From Coprinopsis marcescibilis (Eukaryota > Basidiomycota > Agaricomycetes > Agaricales > Psathyrellaceae), in the NCBI GenBank assembly GCA_004369085.1, contig ML210224.1, positions 62,001-126,000 of the forward strand: 64,000 nt of DNA. Direction: 5' to 3'. Numbering within the stretch: position 1 is the first letter of the stretch; the number at the start of each line of letters is the position of its first letter. A model generated the notes under the pieces. The model saw only the letters and a list, made by a program, of their open reading frames with translations. It was not told where the DNA came from and searched no databases. A program made the position numbers and the translations under genes. Shown one piece after another: positions 1 through 10,857 of the stretch.

Positions 1-361
1 GCGACGACCGTCCTCTAGTAAAGATATCATGCTCAGTCATAGTCACCTTACCTGGACGAAGCAACCACATACCCTTTTTGCTGACCTTCTTCGGGGCACC
101 CTTGCCTCTCTTCTTCCTAGCAGCAACATCTTCTATACGTTCCTGTTCATCTTCATCAACCATCTCGAGTTCAGGGTGCTGGCGAATCAAGGAGGAGAGG
201 TTGATTCGTGTTGGGTAGTACATAGCCATAGCTGGGCCTCGTAGTTTCGCCTTGAGGTACTTGGCACCGGTTCTGACGCCCGTAGGGTTGTAGGCGGTTT
301 GAAAGATGCTACATCGTAGCCTCGTCAACGCCGCTAGGCGCGACGGAATAACAGCATGCAT
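1..361 (-). CDS. RSM27: Mitochondrial small ribosomal subunit protein mS33 (Rsm27), 3' end off the window
   Basis: Small basic protein of the mitochondrial 37S ribosomal subunit. Translation from the ATG at 361 gives a short N-terminus, then a conserved block with IFQTAYNPTGVRTGAKYL and a basic tail containing RKKRGKGAPKK, which I recognise as fungal mS33/Rsm27. The reading frame is open from 361 to about 52. A 37 nt intron (15..51, GTAAGG donor, CTAG acceptor) then restores a basic C-terminus (RPEDGRR) that runs off the edge at base 1. That intron is unusually short, so the final exon is less certain than the rest. A longer ORF in another frame overlaps the start but has no family resemblance. 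Confidence 0.85.
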   Translation of the reverse strand, partial: MHAVIPSRLAALTRLRCSIFQTAYNPTGVRTGAKYLKAKLRGPAMAMYYPTRINLSSLIRQHPELEMVDEDEQERIEDVAARKKRGKGAPKKVSKKGMWLLRPGKVTMTEHDIFTRGRSS

Positions 362-589
362 CGTGGATTCCAAGCAAGCGCGCCAACCTCTGCGAGAATT
401 GCTTTCCGTGGCAGAACAAACATGCGCAAATAAGCTCCTCCTCGTACTTGTCATTGGCAAAACACAAACAATGTTCTCCACATAGTCGCCAGGATACAAC
501 AAGAGAGAGAAAATACAAATTAGGGTAACTATAATTCTAGTCTACGGGCAAGTCTAAGTACTAGGTGGGATTCACAAGCGTTTACGTTT

Positions 590-1528
590 CTAATAATATG
601 TCTTTGGGGAGAATTCACTCCAGCATTTGATCTTCATCCCATCGCACGGTGAGTATCCCTTCCACCCTTCTCCCCATTCCCCTTTTTGGCCTTCTACAAG
701 AACCACACGATCGTCTATCTTACTGACTGCGTCCAACAGACCCCATATATGCGACTCTGTAATCGGCTCCGGTCGCCAAGATTCACCATTGAAAATCGAC
801 ACCACCAACATCTTGAGGGATGAGTAGGTATTGAGCTGTAGTATCGTGCGAATGTCTTCAACAAACGCGAGATCGTTATCTTCATTGGCGTGCGTACGTC
901 GGGAGAGCTGGAGGTGGGTCAAGTGGGAGGGGTTTCCAAACTCCTCGAGCACCTTGCCGGGTTGCAAAACCCGTCCAGCCTCAGGAGGTTCCGCCAATCG
1001 CAGATGCGTCAACTTGGGATGCAAACCGGAAAGGCGTCCTTCGAACGCGCCTAGTTCGAGGAACTGGGTCGTCAAATCCGCGAGGTTGTGATGCTTTGAC
1101 ATGTCCGGGATGGCATTCGGGTTGAGTGTGGAGATCTCCAGATGGTGAATGTACGAGCAGGCTGTAATGATGTCCCGTATCATCCCATTCACCTTCAGGG
1201 ACTCCTTCTCCGGCTGCCAGACAACAACAAGTTTCTTCACCCTTGATAACACATCGACGTTGTTGGCTTTTGCCGTGCGATGGAAATGGCGGATCGTTTC
1301 CTCTGAGTCCAAAACGACGACTCGGTAAAGTATATCGTTTATGAACTCGTGTAGGGTTTTGGAGATGGTGGAGATTGTGCTTGTTTTGGCGACGAGGAGC
1401 GCTATCTCCAGGACTCTGATTGTCAGCTCTGCGGGGAGCTGGTGAATCTTTGCGCCCATGTACGATCGTGGATATGAGAAAAGATGGGGTTGAGGTCGCT
1501 TCACAATCATGGCTGCCATGATGGACAT
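590..1528 (-). CDS. F-box-like/leucine-rich family protein
   Basis: Uninterrupted 312-residue ORF from the ATG at 1528. The frame is open further upstream, but the residues before this Met look non-conserved. Near the N-terminus a short helical block beginning IHQLPAEL, followed by a segment about an ILYRVVVLD strand, resembles the divergent F-box-type proteins that are multiplied in mushroom genomes. The middle has spaced leucine-rich stretches (LTHLRLAE, LTHLQLSR) consistent with irregular LRRs. If this is right it would be a substrate receptor of an SCF ubiquitin ligase. No catalytic motif, signal peptide or membrane segment is seen. The family call is by general resemblance only and the function is inferred. 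Confidence 0.55.
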   Translation of the reverse strand: MSIMAAMIVKRPQPHLFSYPRSYMGAKIHQLPAELTIRVLEIALLVAKTSTISTISKTLHEFINDILYRVVVLDSEETIRHFHRTAKANNVDVLSRVKKLVVVWQPEKESLKVNGMIRDIITACSYIHHLEISTLNPNAIPDMSKHHNLADLTTQFLELGAFEGRLSGLHPKLTHLRLAEPPEAGRVLQPGKVLEEFGNPSHLTHLQLSRRTHANEDNDLAFVEDIRTILQLNTYSSLKMLVVSIFNGESWRPEPITESHIWGLLDAVSKIDDRVVLVEGQKGEWGEGWKGYSPCDGMKIKCWSEFSPKTYY

Positions 1529-1995
1529 TTGTTGGGGATAAGGGTCTGGGGGTGTCGGGCAGGGAGAATGAACGTAATAAGTACAAACGGAGGATACCAA
1601 AAGCCTACAAACATTCCTGGTTGCTCCGTGATCAGTCGGATTGGGATAAGCATGGCAATTGCCGTTCAGGGCCCACTGGGCCAGGACCGGGCCCAAGCTC
1701 GACCATCTGCGCTAAGCCATGTTGAGAAAAGGCGAGCAAGGTGGCCAACGGATAACGCGATAAGGTTGGATATGAAGAGCGGAACGAGGCGAGAATGACA
1801 CAAAAGTTCTTCCGCTCAGCCTTGCTTCTGTCGGACGCAATTGTAGGTCGACTCCGACTCAGAAAAATCTTGGAAGAGAAGCATGACTGAACGCTCCTTT
1901 GTCATATTGATTGAACTGTAAGCATATTGGCTCCAACATATACAAAGTACAGTCACCGTCGCAAGGTCCTCTCCTTTGATACTCTGTATCCAGTC
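1529..1995. other. Intergenic, no gene seen
   Basis: Lies upstream of the F-box-like gene (minus strand) and downstream of the NagA stop codon. It should hold the promoter of the former and the 3' UTR of the latter. No further structure seen. Confidence 0.5.
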
Positions 1996-3950
1996 CTAAC
2001 CATGCACAATAGAGTTGCTGGACCACACATGGTTTCCTCTTATCCAGGTGCTCTTGACACAGCCATATCTATCGAGTACGACCAGGTCTGCGTGAGCACC
2101 TGGCCGCAAGGTTCCTTTGATATGCTCGATTCCAAGGCACCTGCATTCGAGTATAAGCAACCGGGACATGGAGTCGACTGAAGACATGACGTACCGAGCA
2201 GGATTATAGGTGACGCATTTGATAGCCTCACCCAAGGAGCACCCAGTGAAGGTTGCGAAATTTCTGACGCACTTGTCGAGGGTTACGACGCTGGCAGCAA
2301 GGTAAGCGGGTAATGTTCTTGAGGAATCTCGATCGCTTACCTCCCAGCCAAGGTATTGGTGCCTTCGAGATAAAGACGCTCGCCTTCCTTGACAAACCGT
2401 TTACCGTCACGCCACTCGTGGATTCCGTCCTTGAGATTAGGATCGAGAATTTTCATGGCTAAGTATCGTTCATGAAAAAACGGTTGGGCTCGAAGAACTC
2501 GAGACATACCATCAGTGATCAGAATACAACCGTTTGGATGTGCAGAATATGCGAGCTGACGGACTGTGAACTGTTTGTCGCATCAAGTCGGAAGTGTAGC
2601 TTACCCTGACGGAGTTGGGGTGACAATGGATCCCATCCACGATGATACCGTAGAAAGGGCGTTCGAATACAACTCTACCCACTGGATCCAGGCCAGACTG
2701 CGTCCCGGTTTGGATGGGGGAGCCAGGAGTTACGTTTCCAGATCCGGGAACGAAGTATGTCGCGTTTTTTGAGGAAGGAGAGGTCGGGCTCGTTCCCCCC
2801 TGCAATTCAATCGTGTGCTTTGGGTCACAGTGTACATAGGCCAGCGGAAAAGGTATCGGGGCGTTGAAGAACGGCGAGGCACCTAAAAGACCAACGATAG
2901 AAGGGTCTCTGTGGTGGAATTGAGGCATAGCGTTGAAAAGGTGGGTAATCAATTTGGCACCACGTTTCACAGCGGCCATAGCAATGTCGGTTTGCGCATT
3001 GCTAGAGCATTGAGTGTTAGCCAAATGTGAGTGTATTGCTCTTTCAACGCGATTGACTGACCTGTGACCGATTGAGACAACGATGCCTCGGTCGGTAAGC
3101 GTTTGTAGCGCGTCCAAAACGCCAGGTAATTCTGGAGCCGCAGTGATCATACGTATTGCAATATCCTGAGATTGGTACCATTCTTTGTGGCCAATGAGGT
3201 TTTCTTTGCCATACACCTCCTCAAATGAATTAAAACCTTTAGGGGCTTCCACAAGGTAAGGAGGTGCGTGAGCTCCTCGCTTGGTATACTCCAAAAATGG
3301 CCCTTCAGCGTGCCAGCCCAGCAAAGTTGCCGACTTTGGGGTCGAAAAGGGACGCAACAGCTGAAGTAATTTTGGATAGAAGGATTTTTCCTGTGTCTGC
3401 CAAGATATGAAATCAAGAAGATTCTTGTCATCAGTGAGGAATACATACAATTATAGTCGGCAACAAACTACAAGAGGACACGAGTCAAGTCGAGGATAGA
3501 GAGATTGAAACAAGGTTCTTACGATGTCACTCCAGTCTCGATTATCTTCTCCGCCATCATCTGCATTCCTTCTCGATAATCATCGTCGTTGTTTTCGTAG
3601 ACTGAGAAGTCGAACCCATATGCCCCGTTGATCTGTATATCTAGGAACCCCGGGCTGTCGAAGATGATCAACGGTTAGCATTTGTGCAGACCGAATGATA
3701 TGTACACTCACCTAAGAACGTCTCCCGAAAGGTCTACTGTACGTCCTGGTCTAAGTTTCTTGCCAAAGAATGTTTCCTAGAAAAACACATCAGCGTTAAG
3801 GATTTCGCACCAAACACGATTTTTCCTTGCATTTGGGTCAAGGATCAAGCCAGTCCTTTCGTCTATCCACAGATCTTTCGCGATCAAGCTACCGTCCTCC
3901 TGAGGAAGTAGACAGTTAGTGAAGCACACCAATCCATTAGGAGAGGACAT
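1996..3950 (-). CDS. N-acetylglucosamine-6-phosphate deacetylase (CE9/NagA family)
   Basis: Removes the acetyl group of GlcNAc-6-phosphate, the committing step in reuse of chitin-derived amino sugar. The ATG at 3950 begins a multi-exon gene. Introns deduced include 3777..3815 (39 nt) and two that flank a 19 nt exon at 3449..3467. Splicing gives the amidohydrolase landmarks in order: GFLDIQING, the metal-binding HAEGPF with its Glu, VSIGHS, THLFNAM, then VDGIHCHPNSVR. The C-terminal NPARCLGIEHIKGTL is formed by splicing, followed by GAHADLVVLD. A low-complexity Ser/Thr/Gly insertion of about 45 residues precedes the GIHCH block. It ends at a TAG at 1996..1998. Cytosolic role expected; no signal peptide. 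Confidence 0.92.
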
Positions 3951-5903
3951 GGCCGTCGTCAGTTCCAAAGGATGTACTCCATACAGCGCAGCAATACATA
4001 TAAAGGAAATTCCGGGTGGATCATGCTGCCGTCTGGGAGAACTAACAATGGTTCTCTCTCTTCAGGCTGTCTTCTAACACATGGATGTCTGCATCTCCAC
4101 GCAGTTCGGCAGTCACTGTGAGTACTTCGAACGTTTGATACAAATGGTTCTGTAAGGCTGAGGGAAAACCTGTCGATTCCTTCCTTGGTCGAGGTTGGAC
4201 GACGTGCTGGCAAGACGGAAAGCCCCTGTGTATCTGATTTAGACAAGAATTGCTGGAATTGATGGAGGTTCTCATCACGTGTGTGATCATTCGATCGCAA
4301 CTTGACGCGTCGCGCGTCATAATGTAACTGTTGATCTGCTGGCGCGATCGCGCTGGTGAGCTGGCAGTTCCATACGGTATCCAGGGACCCAGCTGTTAAT
4401 TTGCTTCCGCCGTCCTTGCGAGGCGCTTAAGCTGTCACCATCTCCGAGCGCCCAGACCAAGCGCGCACCTTTATTAATCATGGCAAGAGCGCCGGGGGTC
4501 TTCCCGTTCAATTCCTCCCAAAAATCTTTTTCATCCACCCAGATGAACTGAGGACGGACAGGTATTTGAGACTGCGAGCCTCGAGGTGACTATTGGACAA
4601 TCGCTTGCTACCTCAGTGCGACTACCTGCGAGGTCACTGGAACTCTGGTTCGACGTCCATAAAATTCATGCGTGCACAACATCTTGCCTCGCTAAACCGG
4701 GTAAAGCACAAGCACGATGCCACGGAACAACTCGCAAAATTCACCCCTCGTATCCCACTCCAAAGTACCACATCGAGTAAGCTCTTTCACAGCGCTGTTA
4801 CCCTGTGGCACCTGTTTCTGTCCTAGTCTTTCCCATACGTTCCAGCGACATCTCCAAACACCGCGGATATTCCGAATCTTTCTCAACTGTCTTCTACAGC
4901 GCACTTGGCTACCTGAAGACTCTCCAAATCCGTCTAGATTTCGTACCAAACTGAGCATTGTTCCAAGACGTCACGGACGCGTCAAGGTGTGGTGGGGCAA
5001 CATCTCTCCCATATCATCGGACGTCTAAAACCCTTTGAGCTCGGAGATACACTCGGTCCCGTACTGCGCGCTGAAATCTTGTTGTAGATAGGCAAATGCC
5101 ATCCTGGTCGGTTCAGTTTCGCCATTCCAAGAACTAGGTCAATCCAGCTTTCTGTAGCAGAGAAGGGCATATGTGTTTGATTATTTTGTAGTATTTGAAA
5201 GATCCATAATGCGAGTGTTAGAGTAGTCTATGAGTGAGAGAAGATGGCGGGGGCATACTTGTATATCCTATATATAAGCCCTATTCCTCTCTTTTGCCTC
5301 GAGACAAGCCCAGCGACAAAAGAAGAGATCAGGAATTCAAAGCGAATTAAAAGGGGAAAAGAACGGCGAAGATATACATTTTACAGATGGGCAACATCCA
5401 ACCCAAACCAACGGTGGTGGTATCTAAAGACCAAAGAGATATCAATCGAATTTCGAAGAGAAGAAAACACAGAAGAGCAGAAATTCGAATGTGAAAGGAA
5501 TTGAAGTGAGCAGAGTCAAAAGAGAATGGAATCTGTTACTTTTTGAAGGTGGAAAACTAGAAAGGGTAAAACTATCGTCGACTAAAGGTTAGGTAGGTAT
5601 GGCAGTATGTAGGGATATATACGTAGGTAGGTAGCCAGTACTAAAGGGGGGATTATACGATACAAGGGAATGAGTGTGTTTGGAAAAGAGTGGACATGGC
5701 GTGCAACCTTGTGTTGCAGCCACAGCGATGGCTGGCTGGCCAAAGGACGGGGGGCGGGGATTAGAATATACAAAAGCCTCAAGCATGAAGCCATATACGA
5801 CAGCAATGAACAAAGCGATCGAAAAAGGGAGAAAAGGGGGAGAGCACCAGGGCTCAAGAAAGAAGAGATAAATATTAAAGGGGACTGAGTGGGGGTTAAA
5901 TTT
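3951..5903. other. Gene-poor stretch with broken ORFs, possible gene relic
   Basis: No complete gene could be built. On the minus strand, 4317..4538 encodes a protein-like piece (DEKDFWEELNGKTPGALA). A second piece in another frame, 3959..4300, ends in VLPDGSMIHPEFPLYVLLRC just before the NagA start. I could not join them with good splice sites. Further fragments lie at 4692..4958 and 4982..5170. The stretch 5,200-5,900 is purine-rich and probably 3' UTR of the bZIP gene. It could be an unrecognised gene or a decayed one. Confidence 0.35.
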
Positions 5904-7556
5904 TCAACAAATTTGCACTTCCCATTCGCCACCTTCCGAACTCGAAGTTGGTGGCGATTTGAGTGCAATTCTAACACGACGCTTCCCACCGGTGCTATCC
6001 GGGATGTGATATTCAGAGCTCATCCCAAAGTCCGACGGTGACGCATGATCATCTAGCAAAATGTCATCGCCAAATGGTGCACCATAGTCGATTCCGAGGA
6101 ATGGGTCTGCAGTCGAGGATAGGAGCGGGGAGTTTGTCTGAGATGAGAAAGATGACCGAGCATCCGTCCAAATATCCATAGGCGAAGGTGAGCCCGCTTT
6201 TGAGCTTGAACTGGCGGAAGGAGAAGCCGCGCGTGAGGATGCCGAGGATGACGGGTGAATCCGTACGCGGATTTTGCCATTATCCGTTGAGGAAGTGTCA
6301 AAAGAAATATCCAGACCGCCGAGATCACCCAATTCGCTTGTGTCCACGCCTGCGAATTCCAGTTTCCGGGAAACAGATGCCGCTGCGGCTGGGAAAGTCA
6401 AGGCATCCATGTCGGTGTCCATCAGAGAAGTCTTGGACCAGTCAAAATCGCTGGGAAGGAAATTGCTGTACAGAGAAGACGACGAGAATGGGGATGCGAC
6501 GGAAAAGTTGGCAGCGGATTGCATTGGCATGGAAAGCAGGGTAGGAAGAGCACAGAGCAAAACCTAAGATAAGGATTAGTCATCAGATGTCGGAGAGGAT
6601 CGAAATAGGAAACTCACCATCAATCCAAAGCTCGCAGCAGTCTTGTTGGGAGCTGAGGAGACGAGAGATTTCGAAGGCGATGCGGGCACATAGCTTTCTG
6701 CTGATTCAACCTTGACGGACACCTTTTCACTGTCCTTGCTCAGCTTTGCACTGAGCTCTTGTTCGCGCTTTTGTGCTGCGGCCAACTGGGCTCGCAGCTG
6801 TTCAACTTCCGAGGCAAGGTGGGTGTCCACGGCCTGCACGAGCTGTGTAGCCTGGCCCCCGGTTTTGGCAAGAGCCAGCAGCCTTGCGTTTTCCTGCTCC
6901 AACTCTGCAACACGACTAGAGACGTACAAGAAGGGATGCATGAGGCTTTAGAAGGAGAATCTTATCAAGAAATAGTGCAGAATGACGTACATCTCCATCG
7001 TTTCGAACTCTTCCCGCTTCCGTTGCCTGCTAAGGAAGGCTGCGGCACGGTTCTTGACGAGACGAGCCTCCCGCTTGCTGAGGCCCGAGACGTCGGGAGG
7101 GATAAAGTCCTTGCTTGTCATTGTTGCGCGCTTCTTTGGCGCGACCCCTGACGCGGGACTGGCCGAGCGCTTGGATGCTGTTGAGAGAGCAGCGTCGAGG
7201 TCGAGATGGGGAAGAGAATCGAGGACTGAGGCCTGGTCTGAGAGCTCGGACGAAGCGCGGGAGGGGGAAGATGCCTCTAGCTCAAAGACCTGGGAAGTCG
7301 GGAGACAGAGGGGTTCCTGGTCTGCATCCTTGGGGTCCTCTGGCGACATGCGCATCTTGAGAAGCTTTGCCTGTGCCTCGGCTGAAGCAGTGGCGAGATG
7401 CGAGCTATTAGCCTGGAGATTGTAGTAGGAGTAGTTGAAGTTGGCGAGGGGGGCGTCTTGGGCATCCCAGGAGTCGGAGACGGTTACTGGAGAAAGCAAA
7501 GGGGCGTCGCAGGCGATAATCTGGGACATTGAAAGAGCGGGCGGTTGGTGAGCCAT
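5904..7556 (-). CDS. bZIP transcription factor with a hydrophobic segment after the zipper
   Basis: 507 residues from three exons (7556..6991, 6915..6618, 6563..5904; introns of 75 and 54 nt). The basic region lies at about residues 161-185 and carries the signature KNRAAAFLSRQRKREEFE. The leucine zipper follows (RVAELEQENARLLAL) and the intron falls exactly between basic region and zipper. The NRxxAxxSRQRK pattern is closest to the ATF6/Hac1-type ER-stress bZIPs. Around residues 283-302, at the second splice junction, a run of about 19 largely hydrophobic residues (FGLMVLLCALPTLLSM) could be a membrane anchor. The Ser-rich remainder of about 200 residues follows. A sequence-specific DNA-binding role is secure; membrane tethering and a stress-response role are inference. 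Confidence 0.9.
6564..6617 (-). other. bZIP intron 2 inside the hydrophobic segment
   Basis: GT-AG intron of 54 nt (donor GTGAGT, acceptor CTTAG) that interrupts the codons for the hydrophobic stretch. Retention would cut the protein shortly after the zipper, because the upstream frame reaches a stop within the intron. Confidence 0.7.
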
Positions 7557-9501
7557 TAGGGGGAAATAAGAAAAACTAGAGGAACAGGATTATCTATGGC
7601 GGTAGAGAGAGAGAAACTGAACTCCCTTTTTTCTCAGGCCTCCCTCATCTCAAATCCCCGTTTTACGCCCGCACCGCCAAAAAATATGTATGCATCAATA
7701 ATTCTTTGATTCCTTGATTTCAGATTCCGGGGAAGCCAGCATCCTATTTACTTCCATATACTACCCGAACTGTTCAATTCTACCCGTGAACTCTGTCAAT
7801 CTCCCCCAGAACCGCTGCTCCTGCTGCTGCTGCAGATTGTCCAGCATTCTCGAGCAATTCGAACCCATACCACCTACCGTAGGACCTACGTACAGCCCAT
7901 CAAGCCTCCTGTCAACAGCCTGTCATTTTTTGGCAACTAACTTTAGCGATGCCCCCTTTGGTTTCTCGCGAGCACGAGGAGACGAAAGGGTCCAGGAACT
8001 TGCGGGACCCTGGAATTTGAAGGGTAGCCAGGGTGCCACAAGTTCCGTCTAGAATGCTCGGCACTCGCGTCAGCCTCTGTATAGTATGCAGCAGCCATGT
8101 AGCCACTCGCCTTGAGCAGAACCAGGCCAGAACCTTGCTCGGGGTTGCCAGTGCCACACTCAAAATTTGCGCACAGACTTGACGTAACTATATAATCATA
8201 AATCGAATGTTCTGATGGGCACACCTCGTTACATACGCTCTGAGCAAATTGTTTAAACGACCAACGGTTCTTCGGCCCTGCCACTGGTCGTGGCCAATGT
8301 AGGCTGAGGTTGTTCCGTTCCACTCAGACCCTTGGCCTCGCGATAACAATACTCCCTGTCAGTGTGTCGAAAACGCCGATGTCTTTGGGCCCATCCGTTA
8401 TTATGGATCCTGGAAGCGAACCATCACTGCATCAAAGGGGTTGTGAGGACCAACTGGGCACATCGGGGACACCATCTGGTTGAATCATCATTTCACCATC
8501 ATCTCCCGTCATCCCGAAGGCACCGGCAGGAACAAAGCGAAATGCGAAAATCGAAAATCCAGCCAAATTGCACTGGATTTCAGGAGCTTTCACACATGAT
8601 TAGCCTCAACCTGAATTAAAAAATGTTGGAAACCAGGGGCGAGACTCAGTCCAAGTAAACCTCCGCAAACGATAGTTACCTTGTGTGGCTGCATCGATGC
8701 AATCATACTTCGGAACTCGAGGGTATACTGCATCCTGGCAACAGTGGAGCTACCTTTGTTTAGCAATCTCCAAGCATCGTTCCCCTTCTCCATCCATACC
8801 GAATTAATGCTCCTCTGAGAAACCACAATTCAATGACGACGCAAGAAGTCGGAGAGGGATACATACTGTTTCCGTTGTGGTCTCACGCTCCACTCAGGTC
8901 GTCGCAGAACAATAATTTTAACGCAAGTTTATCTAACCGGTTCTCATTAACACATCAAAAAACAACATCAAGATGTCCTTGAAACGCGCAGATACGTACC
9001 GACAATCTCCAGACTCCAGACTTGTAGGCCAAATCCTATCAAGACAGTTCATGAAACCCTGAGAATTAGTTCGATAATGCTGTGAAAGTTGTAGAAGTTC
9101 AGAACCCGACAATAGAACAACGACGACGGGAAGAATTGAAAAACAGGCTTTGAGAACTGAAAATGAAGAGGTCGACAGGACGACATGAGATGATGATCAG
9201 TAATAATGCTCAAGTGCTAAAATTGCAAACAAGCGGCGACAGCTAGAAGTATCAGAATGCCAGATAAGATTAGAAAGGTGTAAGACATCAGAAACTAATA
9301 CATATACGCCCAAAATTAAAGAGCCAAAGTCATTTCTGAGCTAATAAATTAACACGTACTGTGTTCTGAGCGCGAATCAGAGGTCCAAGGCCAGGTACAA
9401 GCGAAAGATGCAGAGAAACAGAGTAGCAAATGTTCACATCTGAGAGGATGAATAGTTCGAAAATGTTCGTGCTCGCGTGAATTCACCATAAGCGGTCAAG
9501 C
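7557..9501. other. Gene-free stretch of about 1.9 kb upstream of the bZIP gene
   Basis: Only short, overlapping, non-conserved ORFs occur here on both strands. A short CTG-rich run lies near 7,820-7,840. From about 8,900 to 9,470 the sequence is AT-richer and has frequent stops in all frames. It may hold a long promoter or 5' UTR of the bZIP gene and the 3' UTR of the cupredoxin-like gene. No RNA gene recognised. Confidence 0.45.
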
Positions 9502-10229
9502 TCATAGGGCCACACCAACTGCCAACAGTGGCGCGACGACGAACAGCACTGTCAAAGTGACAGCCCTGCTAGCCCCGGATTCGGTCTGCGCAGGACCGTT
9601 GCCAATGCCAGTAGGACGAGGGCCGCCTCTACTAACCGACTCTGTCGCTTCACTTCCGTTAAGGCGAACGGCGTTGCGCTAGAGAAAATGCGTCAGATAT
9701 GAAGATCAAAAAAGCCTTTCGATGCAACTGATAAATTGAAGACACCCACCGCAAAGCCATCGATGGTCTCCAGGCTCGTCTCGTTGATGTTAACGCCACC
9801 AACTCCGCCCTCTGCACACGTATTATGGTCGTAGAACCAGATAGTGGTGTTTGGGTCGGTGACGGGCACAGGAAGAGTGGTTATAGCAGTGAAGTTTCCA
9901 GCGTCTCTGAAACCAGAGTCGAACCCATTGATCGTGGTGTCAACGCGGTTGGCTGGAATGCACGGGGAGGCAAACAGGGCCTGCGTAGCGGTATGGTTGC
10001 CTTGGGTAACTAAGACGGGGAATAATGAGAATTCAAGGCCTCTAGGCAGAAAGTTGAAACTCGTACAATTGAAGATGACAACGTCGCCCAACTCTGCCAC
10101 TATAACCTGTGGATCGAAGACTGCGCCTGGGTTCTCCGTGGTGTTGCCACCAACTGTGACGACAATGTCCCTTGCGTGCGTGAAGAGACTAAGGGACAGG
10201 AGAGCACAGAGTTTCGGCAAGGCGAGCAT
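9502..10229 (-). CDS. Secreted cupredoxin-like protein with GPI-type C-terminus
   Basis: 199 residues from three exons (10229..10067, 10009..9750, 9678..9502; introns of 57 and 71 nt). Residues 1 to about 19 form a signal peptide (LCALLSLSLFTHA). A cupredoxin-type beta domain follows, recognisable by VTVGGNT, AELGDVVIFNF and QGNHTATQALFASPCIPA after the first intron is removed. The DHN block with a Cys (YDHNTCAEGG) is where such domains carry copper ligands. A Ser/Gly-rich linker and a final hydrophobic run ending in a short tail look like a GPI-anchor signal. This fits the extracellular serine-rich cupredoxin proteins common in fungi. Whether it binds copper is not settled by sequence. Confidence 0.85.
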
Positions 10230-10857
10230 GGTGAGGATAGCTCAAGGAGAAGAGAACCGCTGCGCTCTTGGCCAGTCAGAAGAGATAAGGTCGACATGGG
10301 TTGCCACGCCCTCAAGTTAAAAAGAAATTAAGATCCAGGAAGCATCGCGAGACGTAAGAGAAGTAGCGGTTTGCAGGTAGAAGAATGAGCCTTTGCCAGG
10401 GCAGTGGCGGATCCTTGGGAATTAATGACATCAGTTTACCGTCATACTTTCATGTGACGTGAAGTGCTCTATATCTTCCACACCGCAATGCAAGCAGTAT
10501 AAGTAGATTCCTAGTCAACGAGCAAGGCTGTACACCAGAACAAGAGCGCTAAAGGCCTGGCCAATGGCAGACGCTGGAATACGATTCGATGACAGGCCTG
10601 GGTGCGTCGGAGGTGGTCGGTCGGTGGAAGAATAGAGTCCGATTATAAGGCCGGAGGGCTAGATGGCGCAATCCAATTTATTTCCTGACAAGCTATGTTG
10701 CGGTCTATTTATGCGACATTCCGCAGCGCCTTAGCGCGACTCAATCTGGCCTTGTCAAGTTCTTGGTATACAAAACTTGGAAATACAATGCTCTGTCTCC
10801 TGATATCATCCGCTCTGGCCCCCCTATTTCTAGTATTCCCTACTTCTTGCATCATAC
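10230..10857. other. Divergent intergenic region, no gene seen
   Basis: 628 bp between the start codons of the cupredoxin-like gene (minus) and the arrestin gene (plus), so it should hold both promoters. No gene or repeat recognised. Confidence 0.5.
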
